Below are positions 56,279 to 64,000 of a stretch of 64,000 bases of DNA, piece after piece (position 1 is the stretch's first letter; each line of letters starts with the position of its first letter). The notes below the pieces were generated by a model. The model worked only from the letters and a program-made list of their open reading frames with translations. It had not been told where the DNA came from and searched no databases. The translations under genes and the position numbers were made by a program. Origin of the DNA: Microbulbifer bruguierae (GTDB lineage: Bacteria > Pseudomonadota > Gammaproteobacteria > Pseudomonadales > Cellvibrionaceae). The stretch is taken from assembly GCF_029869925.1 (NCBI RefSeq), contig NZ_CP118605.1, forward strand, positions 4,306,001 through 4,370,000, read 5' to 3'.

Positions 56279-56362
56279 TGGGGTTGATCCGTTGTGCTTT
56301 GTGATTATGTTTAGGGCGGGCAGTGTGTCACAGCGCGCCTGTGCTGGAAAGCCCGCCTGGGC

Positions 56363-56368
56363 TATACT
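56363..56368 (+). promoter_or_regulatory. Candidate -10 element of ffh
   Basis: TATACT followed by a GC-rich CGCCGCG-like stretch, 71 bases upstream of the ffh ATG. The -35 region is weak, so this is tentative. Confidence 0.4.
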
Positions 56369-56439
56369 GCCGCGTTTTCGGGGATCCGGTGGGAGCCGGG
56401 CCTTCACTGCTAGCCGAATTTACGATTTGAGAAAGTGAT

Positions 56440-57855
56440 ATGTTCGATAATCTGAGCGACCGTCTGTCGTCAGCACTGAAAAAAGTCACGGGTAAGGCGC
56501 GCCTGACGGATGACAATATCCGCGATACCTTGCGCGAGGTGCGCAAGGCTCTGCTGGAGGCGGATGTGGCGCTACCAGTGGTCAAGGCATTTGTTCACCA
56601 GGTGCGTATGGCCGCCGTTGGGCAGAACGTCAGCAAGGCGCTGAACCCTGGGCAGCAGTTCGTCAAGATCGTGCAGGGCGAGCTGGTCAAGGTGATGGGA
56701 GAGGCGGCGACGCCGCTGAACCTGGCAGTGCAACCCCCGGCAGTGATTCTGATGGCGGGCCTGCAGGGCGCCGGTAAGACCACCAGTGTGGCCAAGCTCT
56801 CCAAATATCTGCAGGATCGCGAAAAGAAAAAGGTAATGGTAGTCAGTGCTGACGTATACCGGCCTGCGGCGATCAAGCAGCTGGAGACGCTGGCAGGTGA
56901 GGTGGGCGCGATGTTCCATCCGTCCGCACCGGACCAGAAACCAGTGGACATAGCTCGTGGTGCGATGGAGGCGGCGCGGAAGCAGTTTGCTGACGTCCTG
57001 ATCGTGGATACCGCCGGTCGCCTGCACATCGACGAGCAGTTGATGGACGAGATTCGCGAATTGCACGGCGTGTTGAGCCCTGCGGAAACTCTGTTCGTGA
57101 TTGACGCCATGATCGGTCAGGATGCGGTGAATACCGCCAGCGCCTTCAATGACGCTCTGCCGCTGACCGGTGTGATACTGACCAAGGCCGACGGTGACGC
57201 CCGCGGCGGTGCGGCGCTGTCGGTGCGTCATGTGACCGGCAAGCCGATCAAGTTTATCGGGGTCGGTGAGAAAACCGATGCGCTGGAAACCTTCCATCCG
57301 GATCGTATTGCCTCCCGAATCCTGGGGATGGGGGATATCCTGTCCCTGATTGAGCAGGCTGAACAGACAATCGACCGCAGTAAAGCGGAAAAACTGGTCA
57401 AAAAGGTACAAAAAGGTAAAGGATTTGACCTGGAAGATCTGCGAGATCAGCTGCAACAGATGCAGAACATGGGTGGCCTGGGTGCTCTCATGGACAAGAT
57501 GCCGGGAATGGGTGGGCTGGCTCAGGCTGCACAGCAGGCGGATATGGGCAAAGAGTTTCGGCGCATGGATGCCATGATCAGCTCCATGACCCCGGAGGAG
57601 CGCCGCAACCCGGATATTCTCAGTGGTTCTCGCAAGCGTCGTATTACCGCCGGCTCCGGCACCCAGATTCAGGATCTCAACCGCCTGCTCAAACAGCACA
57701 AGCAGATGGGCAAGATGATGAAGAAGCTCAAGGGTGGTGGTATGAGCAAGATGATGCGCGGTCTCGGCGGCTTGCCGGGCATGGGTGGTGCCGGCGGCCT
57801 CGGTGGTATGGGCGGAATGCCGGGTGGTCTGCCCCCCGGGTTCCGCAAGAAGTAA
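56440..57855 (+). CDS. ffh: Signal recognition particle protein Ffh
   Basis: The SRP GTPase that carries signal-anchor proteins to the membrane together with 4.5S RNA and FtsY. It has 471 residues. The N domain starts FDNLSDRLSSALKKVTG. The G domain contains GLQGAGKTTSVAKLSKYL, DTAGRLHIDEQLMDEI and TKADGDARGGAALSVRHVTG. The Met-rich M domain runs from about 330, including QLQQMQNMGGLGALMDKMPG and the SGSRKRRITAGSGTQIQDLNRLLKQ RNA-binding segment (in part: SGSRKRRITAGSGTQIQDLN). The Gly/Met tail is as usual. Confidence 0.97.
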   Translation: MFDNLSDRLSSALKKVTGKARLTDDNIRDTLREVRKALLEADVALPVVKAFVHQVRMAAVGQNVSKALNPGQQFVKIVQGELVKVMGEAATPLNLAVQPPAVILMAGLQGAGKTTSVAKLSKYLQDREKKKVMVVSADVYRPAAIKQLETLAGEVGAMFHPSAPDQKPVDIARGAMEAARKQFADVLIVDTAGRLHIDEQLMDEIRELHGVLSPAETLFVIDAMIGQDAVNTASAFNDALPLTGVILTKADGDARGGAALSVRHVTGKPIKFIGVGEKTDALETFHPDRIASRILGMGDILSLIEQAEQTIDRSKAEKLVKKVQKGKGFDLEDLRDQLQQMQNMGGLGALMDKMPGMGGLAQAAQQADMGKEFRRMDAMISSMTPEERRNPDILSGSRKRRITAGSGTQIQDLNRLLKQHKQMGKMMKKLKGGGMSKMMRGLGGLPGMGGAGGLGGMGGMPGGLPPGFRKK

Positions 57856-58081
57856 TGATCGCCAGAGCGTGTTTTGGCGGTGCCGGTTGGCGTGCGTATT
57901 CGCCGCTATACAAATTGCAATCGGTACATTAGAATACGCCGCCTTTCAGCTGGCCCTTGGCCGCTGTTCATTGATTTGAAAGCAGATTTTTGCTTCGGCA
58001 AAGTCGCAAATACCGCCGAGAGGCGGGATGTTCTGGTCACCCAGAGGTGACCGGTTAGTGTTGAAACTACAGGATAGCTAC

Positions 58082-58321
58082 ATGGTAACCATTCGTTTGG
58101 CTCGTGGCGGTGCGAAGAAACGCCCGTTTTATCACCTGACTGTGACCGACAGCCGCAAATCTCGCGACGGTCGTTTCATTGAGCGTGTTGGCTTCTTCAA
58201 CCCGGTTGCCCGCGGTCAGGAAGAGCGTCTGCGCGTTGATCGTGATCGCGTTGAGTTCTGGGTAGGTCAGGGCGCACAGCTGTCTGACCGCGTCAGCAAG
58301 CTGCTGAAAGAAACCGCCTGA
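58082..58321 (+). CDS. rpsP: 30S ribosomal protein S16
   Basis: A small-subunit protein of 79 residues from the ATG at 58082 (AGGATAG ahead); an in-frame ATG at 58028 would add an unrelated extension. The start [19 protein letters not shown] is the S16 signature and is followed by [20 protein letters not shown]. It is first of the rpsP-rimM-trmD-rplS operon, with a 226-base gap from ffh that should hold its promoter; no clear sigma-70 pair was found there. Confidence 0.98.
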   Translation: MVTIRLARGGAKKRPFYHLTVTDSRKSRDGRFIERVGFFNPVARGQEERLRVDRDRVEFWVGQGAQLSDRVSKLLKETA

Positions 58322-58357
58322 TTCCGTTTCTGACCGCTACGAATCCGGAGTACGTCC

Positions 58358-58912
58358 GTGGCTGAACATTCGGTTGTTAACGAAGATCTGGTCACTGTCG
58401 GGCGCCTCACTGCGGTGTACGGGGTCCGAGGCTGGGTGAAGGTGCACTCTTTTACTGAGCCGATGGAAAATATTCTGCAATTTTCCCGCTGGTGGTTGCA
58501 GGATCCCGGGGCAAAAGGTCAGGGCAAATGGCAACCTCTTGAAATTGACGCGGGCAAACGCCACGGCAAAGGCCTGGTTGTTCATATCAAGGGTGTGGAT
58601 GACCGCGATGTCGCGGCCCAGTATTGTCAGCGGGATATCGCTGTTGCCGGCAGTGAAATGCCACAACTGGACGACGGCGAATACTACTGGCACCAGCTGC
58701 AGGGCCTGCAGGTGGTGAGTCAGTTTGAAGGTCGCGAATGCCGCTTCGGTGAAGTGGTGCGACTGATGGAGACCGGAGCCAACGATGTGATGGTGGTTCG
58801 CGGCGGCGACGACGGGCGCGAGCGCCTGATTCCGTATCTGCCCGGGGAATTCATCACGGACGTGGATCTGGATGCCGGTGTGATAACCGTAATCTGGGAT
58901 CCGGAGTTCTGA
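58358..58912 (+). CDS. rimM: Ribosome maturation factor RimM
   Basis: Binds S19 and helps mature the 30S head. The protein has 184 residues and starts at GTG. An N-terminal RimM barrel is visible ([22 protein letters not shown]), then the PRC-type C-terminal half with [33 protein letters not shown] and a closing ITVIWDPEF. It is coupled to trmD by a one-base overlap (TGATG). Order in the operon is as in Escherichia coli. Confidence 0.96.
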   Translation: MAEHSVVNEDLVTVGRLTAVYGVRGWVKVHSFTEPMENILQFSRWWLQDPGAKGQGKWQPLEIDAGKRHGKGLVVHIKGVDDRDVAAQYCQRDIAVAGSEMPQLDDGEYYWHQLQGLQVVSQFEGRECRFGEVVRLMETGANDVMVVRGGDDGRERLIPYLPGEFITDVDLDAGVITVIWDPEF

Positions 58913-59679
58913 TGGCGGCCAAGCGCGTGGCGCTGGTGAGCATCTTCCCCGAGATGTTCGCAGCCCTGACCGACTACGGTATTAGTGGGCGGGCAGTGAA
59001 GGATAGTCTCCTTGAGGTGCGCTGTTGGAATCCCCGGGATTTCACTGCTGACCGTCATCGCACGGTGGATGATCGCCCCTATGGCGGTGGTCCCGGTATG
59101 GTGATGCTGGCGGAACCTCTGTCGCAGGCGCTGATGGAAGCGCGCAACTGGGCGGAGGAAGCCGGGCCGACCAGATCCATTTATCTGTCACCCCAAGGGC
59201 GGCAGTTGGATCAGCAGGGTGTCGAGCAGCTCTCACAGAGTGGCAACCTGGTGCTTTTGGCCGGTCGTTACGAAGGCGTGGACGAGCGCATCGTCGAGTC
59301 ATTGATTGATGAAGAGTGGTCAATCGGTGATTACGTGCTCAGTGGCGGCGAGTTGGCGGCGATGGTAATGGTGGATGCCATTACCCGATTGATACCGGGT
59401 GCCCTGGGGCATGACCAGTCTGCGGTGGAGGATTCCTTCGCTCAAGGCTTGTTGGACTGCCCGCATTACACTCGCCCTGAAGACTATCAGGGGCAAAAGG
59501 TGCCGGAAGTATTGCTTTCCGGAAACCATGAGAGAATACGCCGCTGGCGTCTCAAGCAGGCCTTGGGGCGCACGCAGCAGCGCCGGCCGGATCTTCTTGA
59601 GAAGCTGGCGCTGACCCCGGAACAGAGCAAACTGCTGCAGGAGTTTCTGCAGGAGCTGTCGCCGGGAGAAAATGAGTAA
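58912..59679 (+). CDS. trmD: tRNA (guanine-N1)-methyltransferase
   Basis: Methylates G37 next to the anticodon of certain tRNAs, preventing frameshifts. It has 255 residues and is a SPOUT trefoil-knot enzyme: [22 protein letters not shown] at the front (in part: [20 protein letters not shown]), [26 protein letters not shown], and the knot [20 protein letters not shown]. The C-terminal helical domain ([18 protein letters not shown]) is complete. rplS follows after 78 bases. Confidence 0.97.
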   Translation: MAAKRVALVSIFPEMFAALTDYGISGRAVKDSLLEVRCWNPRDFTADRHRTVDDRPYGGGPGMVMLAEPLSQALMEARNWAEEAGPTRSIYLSPQGRQLDQQGVEQLSQSGNLVLLAGRYEGVDERIVESLIDEEWSIGDYVLSGGELAAMVMVDAITRLIPGALGHDQSAVEDSFAQGLLDCPHYTRPEDYQGQKVPEVLLSGNHERIRRWRLKQALGRTQQRRPDLLEKLALTPEQSKLLQEFLQELSPGENE

Positions 59680-59757
59680 TATCGAATTCGCCGGGAGGCG
59701 TGAGTAATTCGGTGGTCTAGCCGTGAGGCTACATAAATCCCTTTTGGAGAACTCCAA

Positions 59758-60108
59758 ATGACCAACAAAATTATCCAGCAGCTGGAACAAGAACAGCTGA
59801 AAGCTGAACTGCCTGCATTTGCCCCGGGCGACACCGTTGTCGTACAGGTAAAGGTAAAAGAAGGTAACCGCGAGCGTCTGCAGGCGTTTGAAGGTGTTGT
59901 GATCGGCAAGCGTAACCGCGGCCTGAACTCATCCTTCACTGTGCGCAAGATCTCTCACGGTGTTGGCGTTGAGCGTACTTTCCAGACGCACAGCCCGCTG
60001 GTTGACAGTGTTGCCGTGAAGCGTCGTGGTGACGTTCGTCAGGCCAAGCTGTACTACCTGCGCAACCTGACTGGTAAAGCAGCGCGTATTAAAGAAAAGC
60101 TCGGCTGA
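59758..60108 (+). CDS. rplS: 50S ribosomal protein L19
   Basis: A 116-residue large-subunit protein at the 30S-50S interface. The signature [19 protein letters not shown] is present, with [33 protein letters not shown] before it (in part: [20 protein letters not shown]). GGAG precedes the ATG. Codon use is strongly biased, as in other ribosomal genes here. A strong terminator ends the operon 18 bases later. Confidence 0.98.
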   Translation: MTNKIIQQLEQEQLKAELPAFAPGDTVVVQVKVKEGNRERLQAFEGVVIGKRNRGLNSSFTVRKISHGVGVERTFQTHSPLVDSVAVKRRGDVRQAKLYYLRNLTGKAARIKEKLG

Positions 60109-60125
60109 GTTTTCTGCGCGACACG

Positions 60126-60155
60126 AAAAACCGGAGCATGTCTCCGGTTTTTTTT
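60126..60155 (+). terminator. Rho-independent terminator of the rpsP-rplS operon
   Basis: AAAAACCGGAG (60126-60136), loop CATGT, CTCCGGTTTTT (60142-60152), T to 60155. The A-run on the left also allows use from the minus strand. Confidence 0.9.
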
Positions 60156-60407
60156 GTGCCGCGAAAATGCGACTTGCCGACCCATTCCTGGCTGCTTCCA
60201 TCGTTTGTGGCTGGCTGGGCGGTGGCAATCCGGGTGTGGGTGTAGTAAAACCTGCCGCAAGCCGTCCGGTTCATTGGTATTGCTGCCATACTGGCTATAG
60301 TCTGTGCAATTGGCGCTGTAGCGTTCCCATCTTTATGGAAATTTCGCCCTTGGAACCGGCAACGACCACCGTGGTCGAAGAGCAAATAATCTGGAGCAAA
60401 TAGAATC
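60156..60407 (+). promoter_or_regulatory. Intergenic region upstream of dsbC
   Basis: No convincing gene. A 78-residue open frame at 60167-60403 lacks a ribosome site and family features. The dsbC promoter should lie here. In Pseudomonas xerD often sits before dsbC; it is absent. Confidence 0.35.
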
Positions 60408-61157
60408 ATGACCTTTTTCAAACAGCCTCTTGTCGCTATTGCCTCGTTGTTGCTGGCCGCGGCCGGGCAGGTCGCGGTTGCGGAAGTAGATGCAGCGGTC
60501 GCTAGTCAGATCAAGGCGAAACTTGCCGCCAGCAGCCCAAATGCCCAATTTGGCGAGGTGCGGGAAAGTGCGGTGAATGGCTTGTATGAGGTCGACGTAA
60601 ACGGCGGCAATGTGCTGTTTGTCTCCAAGGATGGCGGCCACTTTATTGCCGGTGATCTGTTCCAGGTGACGCCTGAGCGAGTAGTGAACATCTCTGAACA
60701 GCGCCGTGGGCTCAGTCGCGCTGCAGTGCTGAAGGGGGTGGATCTCAAGGATATGATTGTCTATTCCCCAAAGGGTGAGACCAAGGCCCGTATATACGTA
60801 TTTACCGATGTGGATTGCGGCTACTGTCAGAAGCTGCACAACGATGTGCCGGAACTGAATCGCCGCGGCATCGAAGTGCGCTACCTCGCCTTTCCACGTG
60901 CTGGGGTGAACTCTGTAGGTTATCGAAAAATTGCTACGGCGTGGTGTGCAGATGACCCGAATAAAACGCTTACGGATCTGAAAAACCGCAAGAACGTCCC
61001 GCTCAATGTGTGCAAGGACAATCCGGTAGCGGCCCAGTACAAGCTGGGCAATGAGGCGATTGACGTGCGTGGTACCCCGACGATCGTGATGGAAGACGGC
61101 ACCGTTGTGCCGGGCTATGTACCACCGGAAACCCTGGCGAAAGCACTGGGTATCTGA
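60408..61157 (+). CDS. dsbC: Thiol:disulfide interchange protein DsbC
   Basis: A periplasmic disulfide isomerase of 249 residues that acts as a dimer and is reduced by DsbD. The signal peptide (about 1-26, GQVAVAE) is followed by the dimerisation domain (about 28-85) and a thioredoxin domain with the active site DVDCGYCQKLHND (CGYC). A second Cys pair lies in AWCADDP/LNVCKDN. The cis-Pro loop is GTPTIV. It precedes hom and thrC, the Pseudomonas order. Confidence 0.96.
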   Translation: MTFFKQPLVAIASLLLAAAGQVAVAEVDAAVASQIKAKLAASSPNAQFGEVRESAVNGLYEVDVNGGNVLFVSKDGGHFIAGDLFQVTPERVVNISEQRRGLSRAAVLKGVDLKDMIVYSPKGETKARIYVFTDVDCGYCQKLHNDVPELNRRGIEVRYLAFPRAGVNSVGYRKIATAWCADDPNKTLTDLKNRKNVPLNVCKDNPVAAQYKLGNEAIDVRGTPTIVMEDGTVVPGYVPPETLAKALGI

Positions 61158-61189
61158 CGGATACTAATTGATCCTGAGGGAGTTTTATG

Positions 61190-61211
61190 AGGCCGGCGTT
61201 TGCCGGCCTTT
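61190..61211 (+). terminator. Rho-independent terminator of dsbC
   Basis: AGGCCGGC (61190-61197), loop GTTT, GCCGGCCT (61202-61209), with only a short T-run (TTTGT). A weaker terminator than the others here. Confidence 0.6.
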
Positions 61212-61395
61212 GTCGTTGTGCGGTTTGTGCGTCGGATAGCATTCTCAGACCGGTGCACAATGCTCACAGGGTGGGTCGCCCTGCGCAATTTTATTGACAA
61301 TTTCCCTTGTCTCTCAGTATGGTTGTCGACCTTTTTTTGATTTAAACGCCAGTTATTGCGCTGTATTCCATTAGGGTCATGCGCGGAGGGAAGTT

Positions 61396-62763
61396 GTGAG
61401 CGCATTTGCCGACGAAACCACGAGAGTCTCGGAAAAACCCACTGCGGCAGGTTCAGTACCTGCGGTGCGAATTGGTATCTGTGGTCTTGGGACCGTAGGT
61501 GGCGGTACGGTCAATGTGATGGCACGCAATTCGGATGAAATTGCTGCCCGCTGTGGACGGCCGGTGGAGATCGTACAGATCGGTGCGCGCCGGGATAACC
61601 CCGTCTGCGATACCAGTCAGCTGACAGTAACCCGCGAAATTTTTGATGTGGCCAACAATCCCGATGTGGATGTACTGGTGGAGCTGATTGGCGGTACTAC
61701 TGTCGCACGCGAACTGGTATTGACAGCTATTGCCAATGGCAAACATGTGATTACCGCCAACAAGGCGCTGATCGCGGAATACGGTAATGAGCTGTTTGCG
61801 GCGGCGGCAGAGAAGGGTGTCACCATCGCCTATGAAGCGGCGGTTGCTGGTGGTATTCCTATTATCAAATCCCTGCGCGAAGGCCTTGTAGGTAATCGCA
61901 TCGAATGGCTGGCGGGTATCATCAATGGTACTGGCAATTACATTCTTACCGAGATGCGTGAAAAAGGGCGCAGTTTTGACGAAGCCCTGGCACAGGCGCA
62001 GGCACTTGGTTACGCCGAAGCGGATCCCACTTTCGATGTAGAGGGGATTGATGCTGCCCACAAACTGGTAATCATGGCTTCCCTGGCTTTTGGTATGCCG
62101 CTGGCATTCGACAAGGTGTATACCGAAGGTATCAGTGGTGTGTCCAAAGAAGATATTCGCTACGCCGATGAGCTGGGTTACCGCATCAAACATCTGGGGA
62201 TCGCTCGCCGTACCAGCGAGGGTGTCGAGTTGCGGGTGCACCCGACACTGATTCCCCAGCGCCGCCTTATCGCCAATGTAAATGGTGTGATGAATGCGGT
62301 GCTGGTGCACGGCGATGCGGTAGGACCGACACTGTATTACGGTGCGGGTGCTGGTGCCGAGGCAACTGCGTCAGCGGTGATTGCCGATATCGTCGATGTC
62401 GCACGTACCCTGAATGTGCGCCCGGATCAACGCGTGCCACTGGCAGGCGTGACCCAGGACAGTCAGGGAACCCTGGACGAAGTGCTGCCCATGGGGGACA
62501 CCGAGACCAGTTACTACATGCGTATATCCGCATTCGACAAGCCCGGAGTCATGTCCAAGGTTGCCACTATTTGCAGTGAGCAGGGCATCAGTATTGAGGC
62601 GCTGATCCAGCACGAGCCGGCCGAAGATGAAGAGCTGGTGCCGGTCGTATTGTTGACCAGTCGCGCGCGCGAGTCTCAGCTGCAGGAGGCAGTTAATCGC
62701 ATTGAGGCGCTGGATACTATTCAGGGGCCGGTTGTACGCATTCGGGTCGAGTCCCTGGGCTAA
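61396..62763 (+). CDS. hom: Homoserine dehydrogenase
   Basis: Reduces aspartate semialdehyde to homoserine, a branch point for threonine and methionine. It has 455 residues and starts at GTG with GGAGG five or six bases upstream; the first 20 residues (DETTRVSEKP) are an extension without known function. The NAD(P) motif is IGICGLGTVGGGTVNVM. The catalytic segment contains EAAVAGGIPIIKSLREGL and INGTGNYILTEM (the signature). The C-terminal ACT domain (about 370-450, SAFDKPGVMSKVATICSEQG) would take threonine feedback. thrC follows after 117 bases. Confidence 0.97.
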   Translation: MSAFADETTRVSEKPTAAGSVPAVRIGICGLGTVGGGTVNVMARNSDEIAARCGRPVEIVQIGARRDNPVCDTSQLTVTREIFDVANNPDVDVLVELIGGTTVARELVLTAIANGKHVITANKALIAEYGNELFAAAAEKGVTIAYEAAVAGGIPIIKSLREGLVGNRIEWLAGIINGTGNYILTEMREKGRSFDEALAQAQALGYAEADPTFDVEGIDAAHKLVIMASLAFGMPLAFDKVYTEGISGVSKEDIRYADELGYRIKHLGIARRTSEGVELRVHPTLIPQRRLIANVNGVMNAVLVHGDAVGPTLYYGAGAGAEATASAVIADIVDVARTLNVRPDQRVPLAGVTQDSQGTLDEVLPMGDTETSYYMRISAFDKPGVMSKVATICSEQGISIEALIQHEPAEDEELVPVVLLTSRARESQLQEAVNRIEALDTIQGPVVRIRVESLG

Positions 62764-62880
62764 TACGTAATACTGCCGATTGCGCAGAACGGTGATTGCC
62801 GGCGGGTGCAGGTGTTGTGCTCGCTGTTTCCTCTCAAGAATTTGTCAGAATCAATACCAGAAACCAATACCAGAACTACT

Positions 62881-64000
62881 GTGAAATTTATCAGCACTCG
62901 CGGCCGCGCGCCGTCTCTTAGCTTTGCAGATACCGTCCTCACTGGCCTCGCCAGTGATGGCGGCCTGTATGTACCGGAAAACTTGCCTCGTTTCAGTCGT
63001 GAGGAAATTGCCGAAATGGCCGGCCTGAGTTATCAGGAGCTCGCGTTCCGGATTATGTGGCCATTTGTTGCCGAAGATCTAAGTGAAGCGGAGATGCGCG
63101 GAATTATCGAGCGCGCCTATGCGACATTCCGGCACGACGCCATTGCGCCACTGGTACAGACCGCGCACAACGAATGGGTAATGGAGCTGTTTCAGGGGCC
63201 GACACTGGCATTCAAGGATTTCGCGCTGCAGTTCCTCGGCCAATTACTCGACCTGTTGCTGAAAAAGCGCGGAGAAAAGGTGGTCGTGCTCGGGGCTACA
63301 TCCGGGGATACCGGCTCTGCGGCCATTGAGGGCTGCCGCCACTGCGACAATATCGATATCTTCATTCTGCATCCACACAATCGCGTGTCGGAAGTGCAGC
63401 GCAAACAGATGACCACGGTGTTGTCGGATAACGTCTTCAATATCGCGCTGGAAGGCAACTTCGACGATTGTCAGAACATGGTGAAAGCCAGTTTTACAGA
63501 CCAGTCGTTTCTCCCCGATGGCCGTCGCCTGGTAGCAGTTAACTCGATCAACTGGGCGCGGATCATGGCTCAGATCGTGTACTACTTCCACGCGGCCCTG
63601 AGTCTGGGTGCACCTTATCGCGCGGTGAATTTCTCCGTGCCAACGGGTAATTTCGGGGATATCTTCGCCGGTTATCTGGCTCGTGGTATGGGGCTGCCAA
63701 TTAATCAGCTGGTGATTGCCACCAATGCCAACGATATCCTGCACCGCTGCATCAGCGCCAACGACCATACACCCAAGCCACTGGTGCACAGCCTGTCGCC
63801 CAGTATGGATATTATGGTGTCGAGTAACTTCGAGCGGTTGCTGTTCGATCTTTACGATCGCAATGGCTTGGCGATTGCCGAGTTACTGGCAGATCGCAGT
63901 GCGCCGCTGAAACTTGACGAGAGCGCACTGGATAAAGCGCGTACCCTTTTCTCCTCCGAGCGAGTGGCGGATGAGCGTACTGTGGAAGTCATTCGCGAAG
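62881..64000 (+). CDS. thrC: Threonine synthase (cut by window edge)
   Basis: Converts O-phosphohomoserine to threonine with PLP. Only the first 373 codons are inside the window. The GTG at 62881 gives MKFISTRGRAPSLSFADTVL, matching the class with an N-terminal region before the PLP domain. The PLP Lys is in FQGPTLAFKDFALQFLG, and the phosphate-binding loop is GATSGDTGSAAIEG. Also seen are NFDDCQNMVKASF, NSINWARIMAQIVYYF and SVPTGNFGDIFAGYLARGMG. It forms a Pseudomonas-like hom-thrC pair. The rest of the gene lies beyond 64000. Confidence 0.96.
   Translation, partial: MKFISTRGRAPSLSFADTVLTGLASDGGLYVPENLPRFSREEIAEMAGLSYQELAFRIMWPFVAEDLSEAEMRGIIERAYATFRHDAIAPLVQTAHNEWVMELFQGPTLAFKDFALQFLGQLLDLLLKKRGEKVVVLGATSGDTGSAAIEGCRHCDNIDIFILHPHNRVSEVQRKQMTTVLSDNVFNIALEGNFDDCQNMVKASFTDQSFLPDGRRLVAVNSINWARIMAQIVYYFHAALSLGAPYRAVNFSVPTGNFGDIFAGYLARGMGLPINQLVIATNANDILHRCISANDHTPKPLVHSLSPSMDIMVSSNFERLLFDLYDRNGLAIAELLADRSAPLKLDESALDKARTLFSSERVADERTVEVIRE

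Noticed and set aside
56572..57699. 375-residue minus-strand open frame
   Set aside because: Antisense to ffh; the plus strand is unambiguous.
60167..60403. 78-residue open frame before dsbC
   Set aside because: No ribosome site, odd composition, no family resemblance.

Overview
The window reads as chromosome from a marine or plant-litter gammaproteobacterium of the Cellvibrionales type, most like Microbulbifer or its relatives. Two things point there. The core gene order (glnD-map-rpsB-tsf-pyrH-frr-uppS-cdsA-dxr-rseP-bamA-skp-lpxD-fabZ-lpxA-lpxB-rnhB, ypjD/corB divergent from ffh, rpsP-rimM-trmD-rplS, dsbC-hom-thrC) is Pseudomonas-like. The left end carries secreted polysaccharide-degrading enzymes built from CBM2 modules and serine-rich linkers, as in Cellvibrio, Saccharophagus and Microbulbifer. 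The genus is an inference; no rRNA is present.

Layout. 1-7.5 kb: plant cell-wall degradation, with a GH43 lipoprotein, a PL11 rhamnogalacturonan lyase (CBM2, Ser linker, CBM35) and a GH9 cellulase (CBM3c, two Ig-like modules, CBM2). 7.8-15.2 kb: bioA, a YbbA/YbbP-type ABC exporter divergent from tesA, ttcA, and a small lysozyme-like gene whose reading frame runs antisense into ttcA. 15.4-24.2 kb: a PutP-type Na+ symporter, a macro-domain protein, an Mpo1-like membrane protein, a PL3 pectate lyase with a ricin-type lectin domain, and an RND efflux pump with its adaptor. 24.5-29.3 kb: an Lrp-type regulator divergent from alanine dehydrogenase, a flavodoxin with a small partner gene, and a DUF4397 lipoprotein. 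29.6-37.2 kb: the lysine/peptidoglycan genes dapE, dapD and dapC, with a Spx/ArsC-like gene and nth, then glnD. 37.3-54 kb: map and the long translation/envelope cluster from rpsB to rnhB. This joins ribosome function, UMP and undecaprenyl/isoprenoid supply, phospholipid synthesis, outer-membrane protein assembly and lipid A synthesis. 54-64 kb: corB, ypjD, ffh, the rpsP-rplS operon, dsbC, hom and the first part of thrC, which is cut by the window edge.

No tRNA, rRNA, CRISPR array, transposase, integrase or phage module was recognised. The most unusual feature is a family of five intergenic inverted-repeat elements (near 7.7, 9.2, 13.5, 30.8 and 31.0 kb). Each can fold into a long outer stem enclosing two smaller hairpins. 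Stem sequences differ between copies but stay complementary within each copy, while tip, boundary and core motifs are shared. This is the best candidate here for something undescribed. The rest of the window is mostly well-known genes.
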